Shown in pieces: positions 43,751 to 51,191 of a stretch of DNA of 64,000 nt. Origin of the DNA: Blautia massiliensis (ex Durand et al. 2017) (GTDB lineage Bacteria; Bacillota; Clostridia; Lachnospirales; Lachnospiraceae); assembly GCF_001487165.1 (NCBI RefSeq), contig NZ_LN913006.1, positions 929,293 to 993,292 on the forward strand. The letters are read 5' to 3'. Position 1 is the first letter of the stretch. The number at the start of each line of letters is the position of its first letter. The position numbers and the translations under genes were made by a program. The notes below the pieces were generated by a model that was given only the letters and a program-made list of their open reading frames with translations, searched no databases and was not told the DNA's origin.

Positions 43751-44612
43751 GGAAGTGTGAATCATACATATTTCGGAATTCTGTGGGAGTGCACAGGTTT
43801 AATTGTTTGAACATCCGTAAAAAGGCGGACAGGCTGGAAAAGCCTGATTGTACTGCCACTTCGGTAACAGCAAGCTCCGGATCCAGCAAAAGAGATTTTG
43901 CGTATTCAATTCTTTTCTGGTTCAGAAATTTGTAGAAGGAGGAATTAGTATATTGTTTAAAAAGGCGGGCAAAGTGATATTTGCTGAACCCTGCCAGACT
44001 GGCAACCTCCTCCAGAGTAAGGTTTTCAGAAAAGTGGTTGCTGATATAGTCGGTGATAAACAGAAATTTCTCCATATATTCTTTCTGATGGTGAATATCA
44101 CGGTCTCCGTCCTGCTGATGAAAAGCTTTGTGATTTCTGCCAATATCCACAAAGATTTCCAGGAATTTTGCAATGATGGAAATTTCAGAATAGGTGGTAA
44201 AATTCATATATTCATCCTTGATTTCCAACATAAGACGGTGGATGTGTTCATAGACCTGTGGATATTCTTCCTTGGTGACCAGAATGGCAGGACTGAGGAG
44301 TGGTGTGATCAGATCTAGCTCTTTTAGCTGGATGTGGTTCAGGCCGGGCTGAAAAATAATCCTTTTTCCTGTAGCCGGAGCAAAAAGCTCGTGAAGTATA
44401 CAGGGACATATAACAAGAATTTCTCCTTCTTTGATAAGATAATCGTTATGACCGCAGACAACCCGGTAGTCATTAATAACAGGCATGATCACTTCGAATG
44501 AGGGATGCCAGTGAGGCGGATAGTTTTCGGCTTCCTCATTGTAATAAAGACAGATCTGGGTATCTGCTCTGTAATCAACGGTTTCATGAATTCCCTGTAA
44601 ATTATGGATCAT
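43722..44612 (-). CDS. AraC-family transcriptional regulator (cupin + HTH)
   Basis: 296-aa regulator. An N-terminal cupin sensing domain (YYNEEAENYPPHWHPSFEVI, with the metal/ligand-like His pair, GEILVICPCILHE) leads to a C-terminal double HTH (LTLEEVASLAGFSKYHFARL then FKQYTNSSFYKFLNQKR and SGFSSLSAFLRMFKQ). I chose ATG 44612 because GAAAGG is 7 bases upstream; the GTG at 44627 has no spaced SD. It is divergent to the sugar-transporter remnant and GH3 gene, so it was probably their sugar-responsive activator. Confidence 0.9.
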   Translation of the reverse strand: MIHNLQGIHETVDYRADTQICLYYNEEAENYPPHWHPSFEVIMPVINDYRVVCGHNDYLIKEGEILVICPCILHELFAPATGKRIIFQPGLNHIQLKELDLITPLLSPAILVTKEEYPQVYEHIHRLMLEIKDEYMNFTTYSEISIIAKFLEIFVDIGRNHKAFHQQDGDRDIHHQKEYMEKFLFITDYISNHFSENLTLEEVASLAGFSKYHFARLFKQYTNSSFYKFLNQKRIEYAKSLLLDPELAVTEVAVQSGFSSLSAFLRMFKQLNLCTPTEFRNMYDSHFQKTPVSGKK

Positions 44613-44936
44613 ATGGATTCCTTTCACACCTAATTATTGCTTTTGATAGCAAATGTTGCTTTTTAATGTTTGTGTATATAATGTATCAAAAACATGTGTA
44701 AATGGCAATATATAACATTGAAAAAATTGAAATAATAAAAACATATGTCAAAATATGCAAAAAAGAATATAAAAACCCATTAAAATTGACATATTAAAGA
44801 AAATAGTAGCAGATAAATAGCAAGAATTGATAGCAACATGACAAGAATTATGGAGCCAATCACAGGACATTCTGATATAGTAGAACCATCAAGAAACGAG
44901 GTAATGAATCAAAAGGAGGATTAAAAATATGTACAG
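44613..44936. promoter_or_regulatory. AT-rich divergent regulatory region of the araC/GH3 locus
   Basis: About 320 bases with no gene. The 10-mer TTGATAGCAA occurs at 44643-44652 (just ahead of araC) and again at 44827-44836 on the same strand; they are candidate AraC-protein half-sites. TTGACA at 44786-44791 is a possible -35 without a clear -10. A strong SD AAAGGAGG at 44912-44919 still stands in front of the permease remnant, apparently the ribosome binding site of a deleted first transporter gene. Confidence 0.45.
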
Positions 44937-45041
44937 ATGTTCGCAGCAATCATTATCGCAATCGCACCTACCGTTATTGTATACTGCCTGTTCAGTAATC
45001 AGATTGTAGAAGGTCTGACTACAGGTGCTGTAAAAGGATGA
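44937..45041 (+). pseudogene. C-terminal remnant of a carbohydrate ABC transporter permease
   Basis: 34 codons reading MFAAIIIAIAPTVIV...IVEGLTTGAVKG then stop. This is the characteristic final helix and EG-(M/L)-T-x-GA-V-KG tail of CUT1-type sugar permeases (MalG/LplC family, ~280-300 aa). The first ~88% of the gene is missing. The upstream SD is 17 bases away and in register with a different ATG (44929, 23 meaningless codons). Hence a deletion has joined an operon leader to the last bases of the permease. Confidence 0.8.
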
Positions 45042-45073
45042 TGTATGAAAGGAATGTGTAAAAGGAGGCTTGT

Positions 45074-47173
45074 ATGAACAGAGACGAGGCAAGAAAGAAA
45101 GCACAGGAACTGGTATCCAAAATGACACTGGAAGAAAAAGCCAGTCAGTTAAGATATGATGCGCCGGCTATAAAGAGACTTGGTGTCCCTGCTTATAATT
45201 GGTGGAATGAAGGACTTCACGGGGTAGCCAGGGCAGGACAGGCAACTGTATTTCCGCAGGCAATTGGCATGGCTGCCACATTTGACAGAGATTGCGTAGC
45301 TGAAATGGCAGATATTGTAGCAACAGAAGGACGTGCAAAATACAATGCATATTCCAGTGAAGAAGACAGAGATATTTATAAAGGACTGACATTCTGGTCC
45401 CCCAATGTAAATATTTTCCGTGATCCGAGATGGGGCAGAGGCCATGAAACTTACGGGGAAGATCCGTATCTGACCAAAGAGCTTGGAGTAGCTTTTGTAA
45501 AAGCTCTTCAGGGTAATGGAGAAACTATGAAAGCTGCGGCATGTGCAAAGCATTTTGCAGTGCATTCCGGACCGGAAGCGATCAGACATGAGTTTGATGC
45601 AAAGGCATCTGCAAAAGATATGGAAGAAACGTATCTGCCTGCATTTGAAAGCCTGGTAGAGGAGGCTGATGTAGAGGCAGTTATGGGAGCATATAACCGC
45701 ACAAATGGAGAACCCTGCTGTGGAAACCCTGCTCTGCAGAAAAAACTGAGAGATGACTGGAAGTTCCAGGGACATTTTGTATCAGACTGCTGGGCGATCA
45801 GAGATTTCCATGAACATCATATGGTGACTAATACGGCTTATGAGTCAGCAGCACTTGCCATTAATAATGGCTGCGATCTGAACTGTGGAAATACATATCT
45901 TCATATTATGAAAGCATATGAAAAGGGGCTTGTCACAGAGGAAAGGATTACAGAATCAGCAGTAAAACTTTTTACTACCAGATATCTTCTTGGGCTATTT
46001 GATGGCAGTGAATATGATAATATTTCCTATAGGGAAGTAGAATCAGCAGAACATCTGGCAGCAGCAGAGAAAGCAGCAGAGAAGAGTTTTGTACTTTTGA
46101 AGAATAATGGAATTCTTCCATTAAAAAAAGAGGATATCAAAACAATCGGAATTGTGGGACCTAATGCAGACAGCAGAAAGGCTTTGATTGGAAATTATCA
46201 TGGAACTGCATCCAGATATATTACAATCCAGGAGGGAATCCAGGATTATGTAGGTGAGAATGTGAGAATTCTTAGTTCTGTAGGAAGCGAGTTGTTTAGA
46301 GACAGAACAGAACCTCTGGCATTCAGCAGAGATCGTCTTGCGGAAGCTAAGATCGTTGCAGAAAATAGTGATGTGGTGATTCTTTGTGTAGGTCTGGATG
46401 AGACACTGGAGGGTGAAGAAGGAGATACCGGAAACAGCTATGCATCCGGAGATAAAGAGAGCCTGAAGCTTCCTCAGTCCCAGATTGATTTAATGGAAGC
46501 AATGGCTGGTTCCGGAAAACCGGTGGTTCTTTGTCTGATGGCAGGAAGTGATATTGATATGAGCTATGCAGCAGAGAAATTTGATGCAGTTATGGTTCTG
46601 TGGTATCCGGGAAGTCAGGGCGGAAAAGCGGCAGCAAAAATTCTGTTTGGGGAAAACTCCCCATCCGGCAAACTTCCGGTTACCTTTTACGAGAGCCTTG
46701 AAGAACTTCCGGAATTTACAGATTATTCCATGAAAGGCAGAACCTATCGTTATATGGAAGGAAAAGCACAGTTCCCCTTTGGATATGGACTTACCTACAG
46801 CAATGTAAAAGTAGAAAATGCAGAGGTAAGACAGTGCGGACGGAAGATAACAGTAGAGGCAGAAGTATATAATAAGGGTAATGCAGATACTGAGGAAGTT
46901 GTCCAGGTTTATGTAAAAAATCTTGACAGTAAAAATGCAATTCCAAATCCTGCACTGGGAGGATTCCAGAGAATTTTTATAAAAGCAGGAGAACGCAGAA
47001 AAGTTATGGTTCCTGTCTGGGAAAAGGCATTTACAGTGGTAAATGAAAATGGAGAACGCGTAGAGGATGGCAGGAAATATGAGATTTTTGCAGGCTGCAG
47101 CCAGCCGGATGAAAGAAGTATGGAGCTTACCGGAACAGAACCTGTAAAGATAATCTGGGAGAAAGAAGACTGA
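45074..47173 (+). CDS. GH3 glycoside hydrolase (beta-glucosidase / beta-xylosidase type)
   Basis: 699-aa retaining glycosidase without signal peptide, so cytoplasmic and acting on imported oligosaccharides. (alpha/beta)8 domain: NWWNEGLHGVAR, FPQAIGMAATFD, SPNVNIFRDPRWGRGHETYG then EDP, KHFAVHSGPE, and the nucleophile Asp238 in GHFVSDCWAI. Domain 2 has LLKNNGILPL and GLDETLEGEEGDT; the C-terminal Fn3-like domain starts near residue 580 (FGYGLTYSN). The NWWNE/HGVAR style is that of xylosidase-like GH3. SD AAAGGAGG. The deletion upstream has removed the transporter that should supply it. Confidence 0.93.
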   Translation: MNRDEARKKAQELVSKMTLEEKASQLRYDAPAIKRLGVPAYNWWNEGLHGVARAGQATVFPQAIGMAATFDRDCVAEMADIVATEGRAKYNAYSSEEDRDIYKGLTFWSPNVNIFRDPRWGRGHETYGEDPYLTKELGVAFVKALQGNGETMKAAACAKHFAVHSGPEAIRHEFDAKASAKDMEETYLPAFESLVEEADVEAVMGAYNRTNGEPCCGNPALQKKLRDDWKFQGHFVSDCWAIRDFHEHHMVTNTAYESAALAINNGCDLNCGNTYLHIMKAYEKGLVTEERITESAVKLFTTRYLLGLFDGSEYDNISYREVESAEHLAAAEKAAEKSFVLLKNNGILPLKKEDIKTIGIVGPNADSRKALIGNYHGTASRYITIQEGIQDYVGENVRILSSVGSELFRDRTEPLAFSRDRLAEAKIVAENSDVVILCVGLDETLEGEEGDTGNSYASGDKESLKLPQSQIDLMEAMAGSGKPVVLCLMAGSDIDMSYAAEKFDAVMVLWYPGSQGGKAAAKILFGENSPSGKLPVTFYESLEELPEFTDYSMKGRTYRYMEGKAQFPFGYGLTYSNVKVENAEVRQCGRKITVEAEVYNKGNADTEEVVQVYVKNLDSKNAIPNPALGGFQRIFIKAGERRKVMVPVWEKAFTVVNENGERVEDGRKYEIFAGCSQPDERSMELTGTEPVKIIWEKED

Positions 47174-47177
47174 GCTT

Positions 47178-47777
47178 GTGAAATTTGAATTGTTTTATCC
47201 GCAGTGGAAAGACCGGGCAGTTACATTCAGCTATGATGATGGCCAGATTTTTGATAGAAGACTGGTTGATATTTTTAATAAATATAATCTGAAAGCAACA
47301 TTTCATCTGAACTCAGGGACTTTGGATACAGAAGGATTTATAAAAACACAAGAACTGAAAAGCTTATATCAGGGACATGAAATTGCCTGTCATGGTGTTG
47401 CACATGAGTATCCCACACATCTTTCGCAGGAAAGACTGGTTCAGGAATTTTATCAGGACAGATGCAGTCTGGAGAGAGAAACGGGAAGGATTATCAGGGG
47501 ATGTTCTTATGCATTTGGAGAATATGACGAAAGGGTCATCAATACCCTGAAGAATCTTGGGTTTGCATACAGCAGGACTGTGGAGTCTACAGAAAATTTC
47601 CGCATTCCGGAGGATTTTATGAGGTGGACTCCGTCCTGTCATCACAATGATGCATTCAGGGGAATTGCAGAAAAGTTTTTGCACAAACCAGATTATGGGT
47701 GTTGTGGCCGTTTTTCTTTTTGCAGCGATATGTACTATATTATCCTTGCTTTGATTTTATCTGTTTTGTATTCTTGA
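47178..47777 (+). pseudogene. Polysaccharide deacetylase (NodB fold), truncated
   Basis: The GTG-started frame has NodB motifs AVTFSYDDGQIFDRRL (Asp pair) and ACHGVAHEYPTHL (metal His pair), and RGCSYAFGEYDERVI. Homology fades at ~residue 170 (GIAEKFLHKP). The last ~28 codons run antisense through an IS remnant and are not deacetylase sequence, so the C-terminal part with the final catalytic His region is lost. The GH3-deacetylase pair suggests use of acetylated plant polysaccharide such as xylan (inference). It may still make a 199-aa protein, probably inactive. Confidence 0.75.
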
Positions 47778-47976
47778 TGAGGGTCCGCATATCTGCTTTA
47801 GTAATGAATTCATGATCCGGAAGTTTTCTTTGATTTCCCAACGTTGTTTATTGATCCTTATGATCTCTGAAACATCACCTTCCAGGTTTGTGATAACTGC
47901 ATAAAACCCATCCTACATTTCTTCTTTCTGGATCTGTTCTTCATCAAGATCATAAATTTCTTGGATCAACTGTCAA
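47695..47976 (-). pseudogene. IS transposase remnant (IS4/IS1634-like)
   Basis: On the minus strand the frame reads LIQEIYDLDEEQIQKEEM-stop-DGFYAVITNLEGDVSEII then RINKQRWEIKENFRIMN, matching the C-terminal catalytic segment (DGFYAV-TNL...RWEIE-x-x-FRIMK) of IS1634-type DDE transposases. One in-frame stop and a frameshift near 47806 (continuing EFITKADMRTLIK) show decay. Neither inverted repeat of an IS was found. It overlaps the false C-terminus of the deacetylase. Confidence 0.75.
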
Positions 47977-47982
47977 ACTCCC

Positions 47983-48022
47983 GAGACATTTCAACAACTC
48001 TGAGATGTTCTTTACAGAAAAG
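47983..48022 (+). repeat. 40-bp direct repeat, right copy
   Basis: Second copy of the island-bounding repeat. It carries TTTACA, the -35 of the promoter reading into the NEAT-like gene, whereas the left copy carries the -35 of the divergent ABC exporter. Confidence 0.93.
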
Positions 48023-48039
48023 GAGGGTTGTGCTATAGT
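48011..48039 (+). promoter_or_regulatory. Promoter of the NEAT-like protein gene
   Basis: TTTACA (48011-48016, inside the right repeat), 17-base spacer, TATAGT (48034-48039) preceded by TGC. Confidence 0.75.
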
Positions 48040-48074
48040 GATACGAAGGAAAAACAGAAAACGGAGAGAAAACC

Positions 48075-48608
48075 ATGAAACACAGGATGAGAACAATAAT
48101 GCTGCTTCTTCTGACTATGCTACTGCTATGCCCGATACAGGTTCTGGCTGCAGGTGGAGAGAACGCAGTGAAGACAGATCTGGAGGACGGAGAATATTCC
48201 ATACAGGTGGAGCTGGAAGGCGGAAGCGGAAAAGCCAGCGTTTCTTCCCCCACATTGATGCTGGTAAAAGAGGGGAAGATGTATGCACGGCTCCAGTGGA
48301 GCAGCTCCAACTATGATTATATGATCGTAGATGGGGAAAAATATCTCAATGAGAGCGAGGAAGGTAGAAATTCTGTTTTTACTGTCCCGGTAACTGCCCT
48401 GGATGATAAGATGGAAGTGATCGCAGATACACTGGCCATGGGTGCTCCTCATGAGATCGATTATACACTGACCTTTTATGAGGCTTCCATTGGCTCCAAG
48501 GGCCAGCTCCCTCAGGAGGCAGCGAAAAGAGTGGTTGCAGTTGCGCTGGTGATCATCATCGGCGGCGGTATCCTGAATTATTTTGTAAACAAAAGGAATC
48601 GGTGTTAA
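48075..48608 (+). CDS. Exported membrane-anchored protein with NEAT-like beta domain
   Basis: 177 aa. Signal peptide (MRTIMLLLLTMLLLCPIQVL, cut near LAA-GG), then a ~115-residue domain with DGEYSIQVELEGGSGKASVS, then LMLVKEG, ARLQWSSSNYDYMIVDGEKY and TAMG/TLAMGAPHEIDYTLTF. A C-terminal span (VVAVALVIIIGGGILNYFV) with short basic tail anchors it. The domain resembles NEAT haem/iron-binding domains seen in Lachnospiraceae surface proteins, including the S..Y-D-Y motif, but the assignment is tentative. No iron transporter adjoins it. A terminator follows. Confidence 0.6.
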   Translation: MKHRMRTIMLLLLTMLLLCPIQVLAAGGENAVKTDLEDGEYSIQVELEGGSGKASVSSPTLMLVKEGKMYARLQWSSSNYDYMIVDGEKYLNESEEGRNSVFTVPVTALDDKMEVIADTLAMGAPHEIDYTLTFYEASIGSKGQLPQEAAKRVVAVALVIIIGGGILNYFVNKRNRC

Positions 48609-48623
48609 ACCGGTTCTTTTTTT
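48596..48623 (+). terminator. Terminator overlapping the end of the NEAT-like gene
   Basis: GAATCGGT (48596-48603) pairs with ACCGGTTC (48609-48616) with one G-U pair; T7 follows. The stop codon is in the loop. Confidence 0.8.
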
Positions 48624-48685
48624 ATGCCCTTTCGCATAATATACATAATAATGAACATGTATAAAGACGGAAGGAAGGGAACATC

Positions 48686-49579
48686 ATGGATACAGTACAG
48701 GATAAAACCTACGAAACAATTTACTATTCACTGTGGGAGGCAGCCAGGCGTTACAGCAGCTTTACACAGTTTCGGGTGATCGGAAAAAGCCACGATGACC
48801 GGATGATCCCTATGCTGGAGATCGGACAGGGAGATGCCTGTATTTTCTGTGTGGCCGGTTTTTCCGGAACGGATGGACAGATGACGGACAGGCTTACCAG
48901 GATGGCACTGGAGCTTTGCAGAATATATGAATGCAACTGGACCGTGGACGAGCTTTATGAGGTAAAAAAGCTCCTGGATCAGACCAGGCTTTGTATCATA
49001 CCGGTGGTCAATCCGGATGGATATGAGATCTGCCGGAAGGGCTACAATACTGTGCGAAATCCTATTTTCCGTCAGATGCTGAAAATGCAGGATGTTCCCT
49101 GCGATGAATTCGAGGGGAATGCAAGAGGAATGGATACTGCAAGGAATTTTCCCACCACCTTTTGCAGCAGAAAAAAGATCCATCAGCAGCCTGCCAGTGA
49201 AAATGAGACACGTGCACTGATCCGGATCTTTCAGGAATACGGAGGACGTGGCCTGCTGGTTTTCTGCGGATATGGAAAAAAGGTGGTTTATTACCGGCGG
49301 GATCAGAATTTTTCCACGGGTCAGAGATGCTACCGTCTTGCACGTCACTTAAAAAAATGTACCAGGGGAAAGCTGGAGCAGCTTGCAATAGAACGAGAAG
49401 CGCAGAACGGGCGAAGGAGCACAGGCAGGCCGGAACAGTATTACGGAGAAATGATCCGCCAGCCGGCTTTCCGGATCGAATTGCCGGTAAATTCCGGAAA
49501 TAAAGAAGAGGAAGAACGGGAAATCCGTGATCTGATGCTGCTTCCATTGGAATATATTTACTCTCTGGTACAGCTGTAA
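48686..49579 (+). CDS. M14 carboxypeptidase-fold protein lacking zinc ligands (probable pseudoenzyme)
   Basis: 297-aa cytoplasmic-looking protein (no signal peptide). M14 landmarks are present: IIPVVNPDGYEICRKGYNTV, GNARGMDTARNFPTTFC and a C-terminal RIELP with the catalytic Glu position. The zinc motif AG-x-HG-x-E reads AGFSGTDG (His60 to Ser, Glu63 to Asp). The third ligand, in LxLHsxG, reads LLVFCGYG (His to Cys). Active relatives cleave gamma-D-Glu-diaminopimelate bonds in peptidoglycan. Here zinc hydrolysis is unlikely and a binding role is more plausible. SD GAAGGAAGGG. Confidence 0.8.
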   Translation: MDTVQDKTYETIYYSLWEAARRYSSFTQFRVIGKSHDDRMIPMLEIGQGDACIFCVAGFSGTDGQMTDRLTRMALELCRIYECNWTVDELYEVKKLLDQTRLCIIPVVNPDGYEICRKGYNTVRNPIFRQMLKMQDVPCDEFEGNARGMDTARNFPTTFCSRKKIHQQPASENETRALIRIFQEYGGRGLLVFCGYGKKVVYYRRDQNFSTGQRCYRLARHLKKCTRGKLEQLAIEREAQNGRRSTGRPEQYYGEMIRQPAFRIELPVNSGNKEEEEREIRDLMLLPLEYIYSLVQL

Positions 49580-49684
49580 AAAAATCTGGCGTTGCACGGA
49601 TGCAGGGTCTGTCAGCTTATGAAAAATAGGGTGACAGACAGATCCGCTGAGAAACCAGTGTCGAATCCTGTCGGACGAATTTGA

Positions 49685-49713
49685 TTGACTTCCGGATCTG
49701 TGGACCCTATAAT
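49685..49713 (+). promoter_or_regulatory. Promoter for the SipW/TasA surface-protein operon
   Basis: TTGACT (49685-49690), 17-base spacer, perfect TATAAT (49708-49713). Transcription would begin near 49720, far ahead of the first gene at 50062. Confidence 0.7.
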
Positions 49714-49775
49714 AATATCATCTGAAACAAATCTTTTTTAACAAATGTCGCAGGAATCCTTCACCTCTGTAAGTA

Positions 49776-50027
49776 ATGAGAGGAACTGCACATCTGAGCA
49801 TATCTGCTCGAATAATTTCCATTCAGTATTTTTGCAGTATTATTATTTTGCTTATGCTTGTCCTCACTTCAAAATCTGTGAGTTTAAGTGATGGGAGCAT
49901 GTTGCGAATTGCCATATTAACTGCTATACAGGGAGGACTTTTTTATGGCTCAATTTATGTGGGGCAGGTCTCCGCCGGAATTTTCCTGATATCCGAACAC
50001 TGTTTCTTTCCCTGCAGAGGGAAGTGA
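49776..50027 (+). CDS. Possible small membrane protein in the operon leader (weak)
   Basis: 83 codons with two hydrophobic stretches (IISIQYFCSIIILLMLVLTS; IAILTAIQGGLFYG...AGIFLI). I do not recognise it. There is no Shine-Dalgarno at the expected distance, and codon use is less regular than in neighbours. It may be a remnant of a longer membrane protein or chance. Listed because it sits alone in an otherwise empty transcribed leader. Confidence 0.2.
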   Translation: MRGTAHLSISARIISIQYFCSIIILLMLVLTSKSVSLSDGSMLRIAILTAIQGGLFYGSIYVGQVSAGIFLISEHCFFPCRGK

Positions 50028-50061
50028 TCATCAAATATCGTATGTAGAACAGAATACAGGA

Positions 50062-50541
50062 ATGAAAATATTTTTTCGATGTATCGGCAACACAGTTCTG
50101 GGACTGATGCTGGTGATGGCATTGGTGCTTCTTATTCCCGGACTTTTCGGGATCCGGCCCTATGTGGTCTATTCCGGATCCATGGAACCTGAGATTCCAA
50201 CCGGAGCTGTGGTTTTTACAAAGGAAGGAGAGTTTTCTCCGAAAAAGGGAGATATCATTACTTTTCATAACGGAGATACCGTTGTCACCCACAGAGTGGT
50301 TAAAAAAGAAAAGGATATCTTTATCACAAAAGGTGACGCCAACAAGACAGAAGATCCTGTTCCCGCAGAGGCGTCACAGATCATCGGGCGGGTAGTCTTT
50401 CACCTGCCTTATCTGGGCTACGTGATCCATTTTCTGAAAGCCCGGATCCCTTTTGCCGCAGTTTGCATAGCGGCATGTCTGTCAGTACTCTTTGATCTGG
50501 CATATACCCCAAAAAAGAAAAAAATACAGGGAGGAATTTAA
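50062..50541 (+). CDS. sipW: Signal peptidase I, SipW/ER type
   Basis: 159-aa membrane peptidase. N-terminal span (VLGLMLVMALVLLIPGLFGI), catalytic Ser in YVVYSGSMEPEIPTG, and a His in VVTHRVV where ordinary bacterial enzymes have Lys: the Ser-His type of SipW and archaeal/ER enzymes. GDANKTEDP is the third box. A second span (AAVCIAACLSVLFDLAY) is near the C-terminus. The following three genes have SipW-type signal peptides, its expected substrates. SD is weak (AGGA adjacent to the ATG), so translation may be low. Confidence 0.93.
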   Translation: MKIFFRCIGNTVLGLMLVMALVLLIPGLFGIRPYVVYSGSMEPEIPTGAVVFTKEGEFSPKKGDIITFHNGDTVVTHRVVKKEKDIFITKGDANKTEDPVPAEASQIIGRVVFHLPYLGYVIHFLKARIPFAAVCIAACLSVLFDLAYTPKKKKIQGGI

Positions 50542-50543
50542 TC

Positions 50544-51191
50544 ATGATGAAAAACAGAAAACTGGTAAAAGGAATCGCACTTGCTGCTGTGATCACTGCA
50601 CTGGCAGCCGGAGGAACAGCTGCATATCTCACGGATTTTGAAACGGCAACCAACAGCTTTACCGTAGGAAAAGTGGATATCGACCTGGATGAGCCTAATT
50701 GGAAACCGGAGGACAATACAGATCTGGTTCCTACTCAGGTGATCCGGAAGGACCCCTATGTAGCAAATAAAGGAGTAAATGAAGCATTTGTCTATCTGGA
50801 AGTTTCTGTTCCGGTCCGAAATGTGATCACGGTAGCCAAGGATGGTACCAGGAATGCGCTTGCAAAAACAGAGCTGTTCAGCTTCACCAAAAACAAGGAC
50901 TGGACACAGCTGGAGCGGACCGAAGTGGGGCAGAATATGGTCTACACCTATGCATATAACCACATCCTGAAGCCGGGAACAAAGACTACAACTCTTTTTG
51001 ATACAGTAACCTTTGCCAATATCATCGAAGGTCAGCTGGATACACAGCAGATCGATATGCCGGTACGGGCTTATGCGATCCAGGCTACCAATACTGGGGA
51101 TGACAAGACTACGGTTCTGGAGCAGGCAACTGCTGCTTACCAGAAATATGTAAATCAGAATAAAGGACAGGCCGGTGGTGTCACGAAATGA
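50544..51191 (+). CDS. SipW-dependent TasA/camelysin-like surface protein 1
   Basis: 215-aa secreted protein. The signal region GIALAAVITALAAGGTAAYL then TDFETATNSFTVGKVDIDLD is the SipW-type signal plus the start of the TasA/camelysin fold. The body has EPNWKPEDNTDLVPTQVIRK, YVANKGVNEAFVYLEVSVPV, and FANIIEGQLDTQQIDMPVRA then YAIQA, a family end motif. Known relatives (Bacillus TasA, camelysin) form extracellular fibres or matrix. SD GGGAGGA. It overlaps the next gene by 4 bases (ATGA). Confidence 0.88.
   Translation: MMKNRKLVKGIALAAVITALAAGGTAAYLTDFETATNSFTVGKVDIDLDEPNWKPEDNTDLVPTQVIRKDPYVANKGVNEAFVYLEVSVPVRNVITVAKDGTRNALAKTELFSFTKNKDWTQLERTEVGQNMVYTYAYNHILKPGTKTTTLFDTVTFANIIEGQLDTQQIDMPVRAYAIQATNTGDDKTTVLEQATAAYQKYVNQNKGQAGGVTK

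Larger units (their letters stand above)
43380..47982. mobile_element. Decayed carbohydrate-utilisation island bounded by 40-bp direct repeats
   Basis: 4603 bases between the two repeat copies. Contents in order: C-terminal remnant of a serine recombinase, AraC-type regulator, C-terminal remnant of a sugar-ABC permease, GH3 glycosidase, truncated polysaccharide deacetylase, IS transposase remnant on the minus strand. The AT-richness around 44640-44930 differs from the neighbouring core genes. Both outward promoters (ABC exporter and NEAT-like gene) use a copy of the repeat, so removing the island plus one copy would rebuild one compact divergent promoter region. The mechanism of insertion is inferred. 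Confidence 0.65.
49580..50061. other. 482-base intergenic region with promoter and long leader
   Basis: Holds an 8-bp perfect inverted repeat (GTCTGTCA 49607-49614 with TGACAGAC 49632-49639), the promoter at 49685-49713, and a ~340-base leader before the signal-peptidase gene. No known riboswitch or tRNA could be folded by eye. A weak open frame (49776-50027) is listed separately. Confidence 0.6.

Noticed and set aside
48075-48608. NEAT-like gene as part of an iron-import operon
   Set aside because: No haem/iron permease, ATPase or sortase B gene nearby; the adjacent ABC-2 genes are of exporter type and separated by the island.
49641-49680. tRNA T-arm-like string TCGAATCC
   Set aside because: Flanking bases do not pair as a T-stem and no acceptor or anticodon arm can be drawn.
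49714-50061. Known riboswitch (c-di-GMP-I/II, cobalamin, TPP) in the surface-operon leader
   Set aside because: None of the conserved cores I know could be found by eye; left as an open question in findings.
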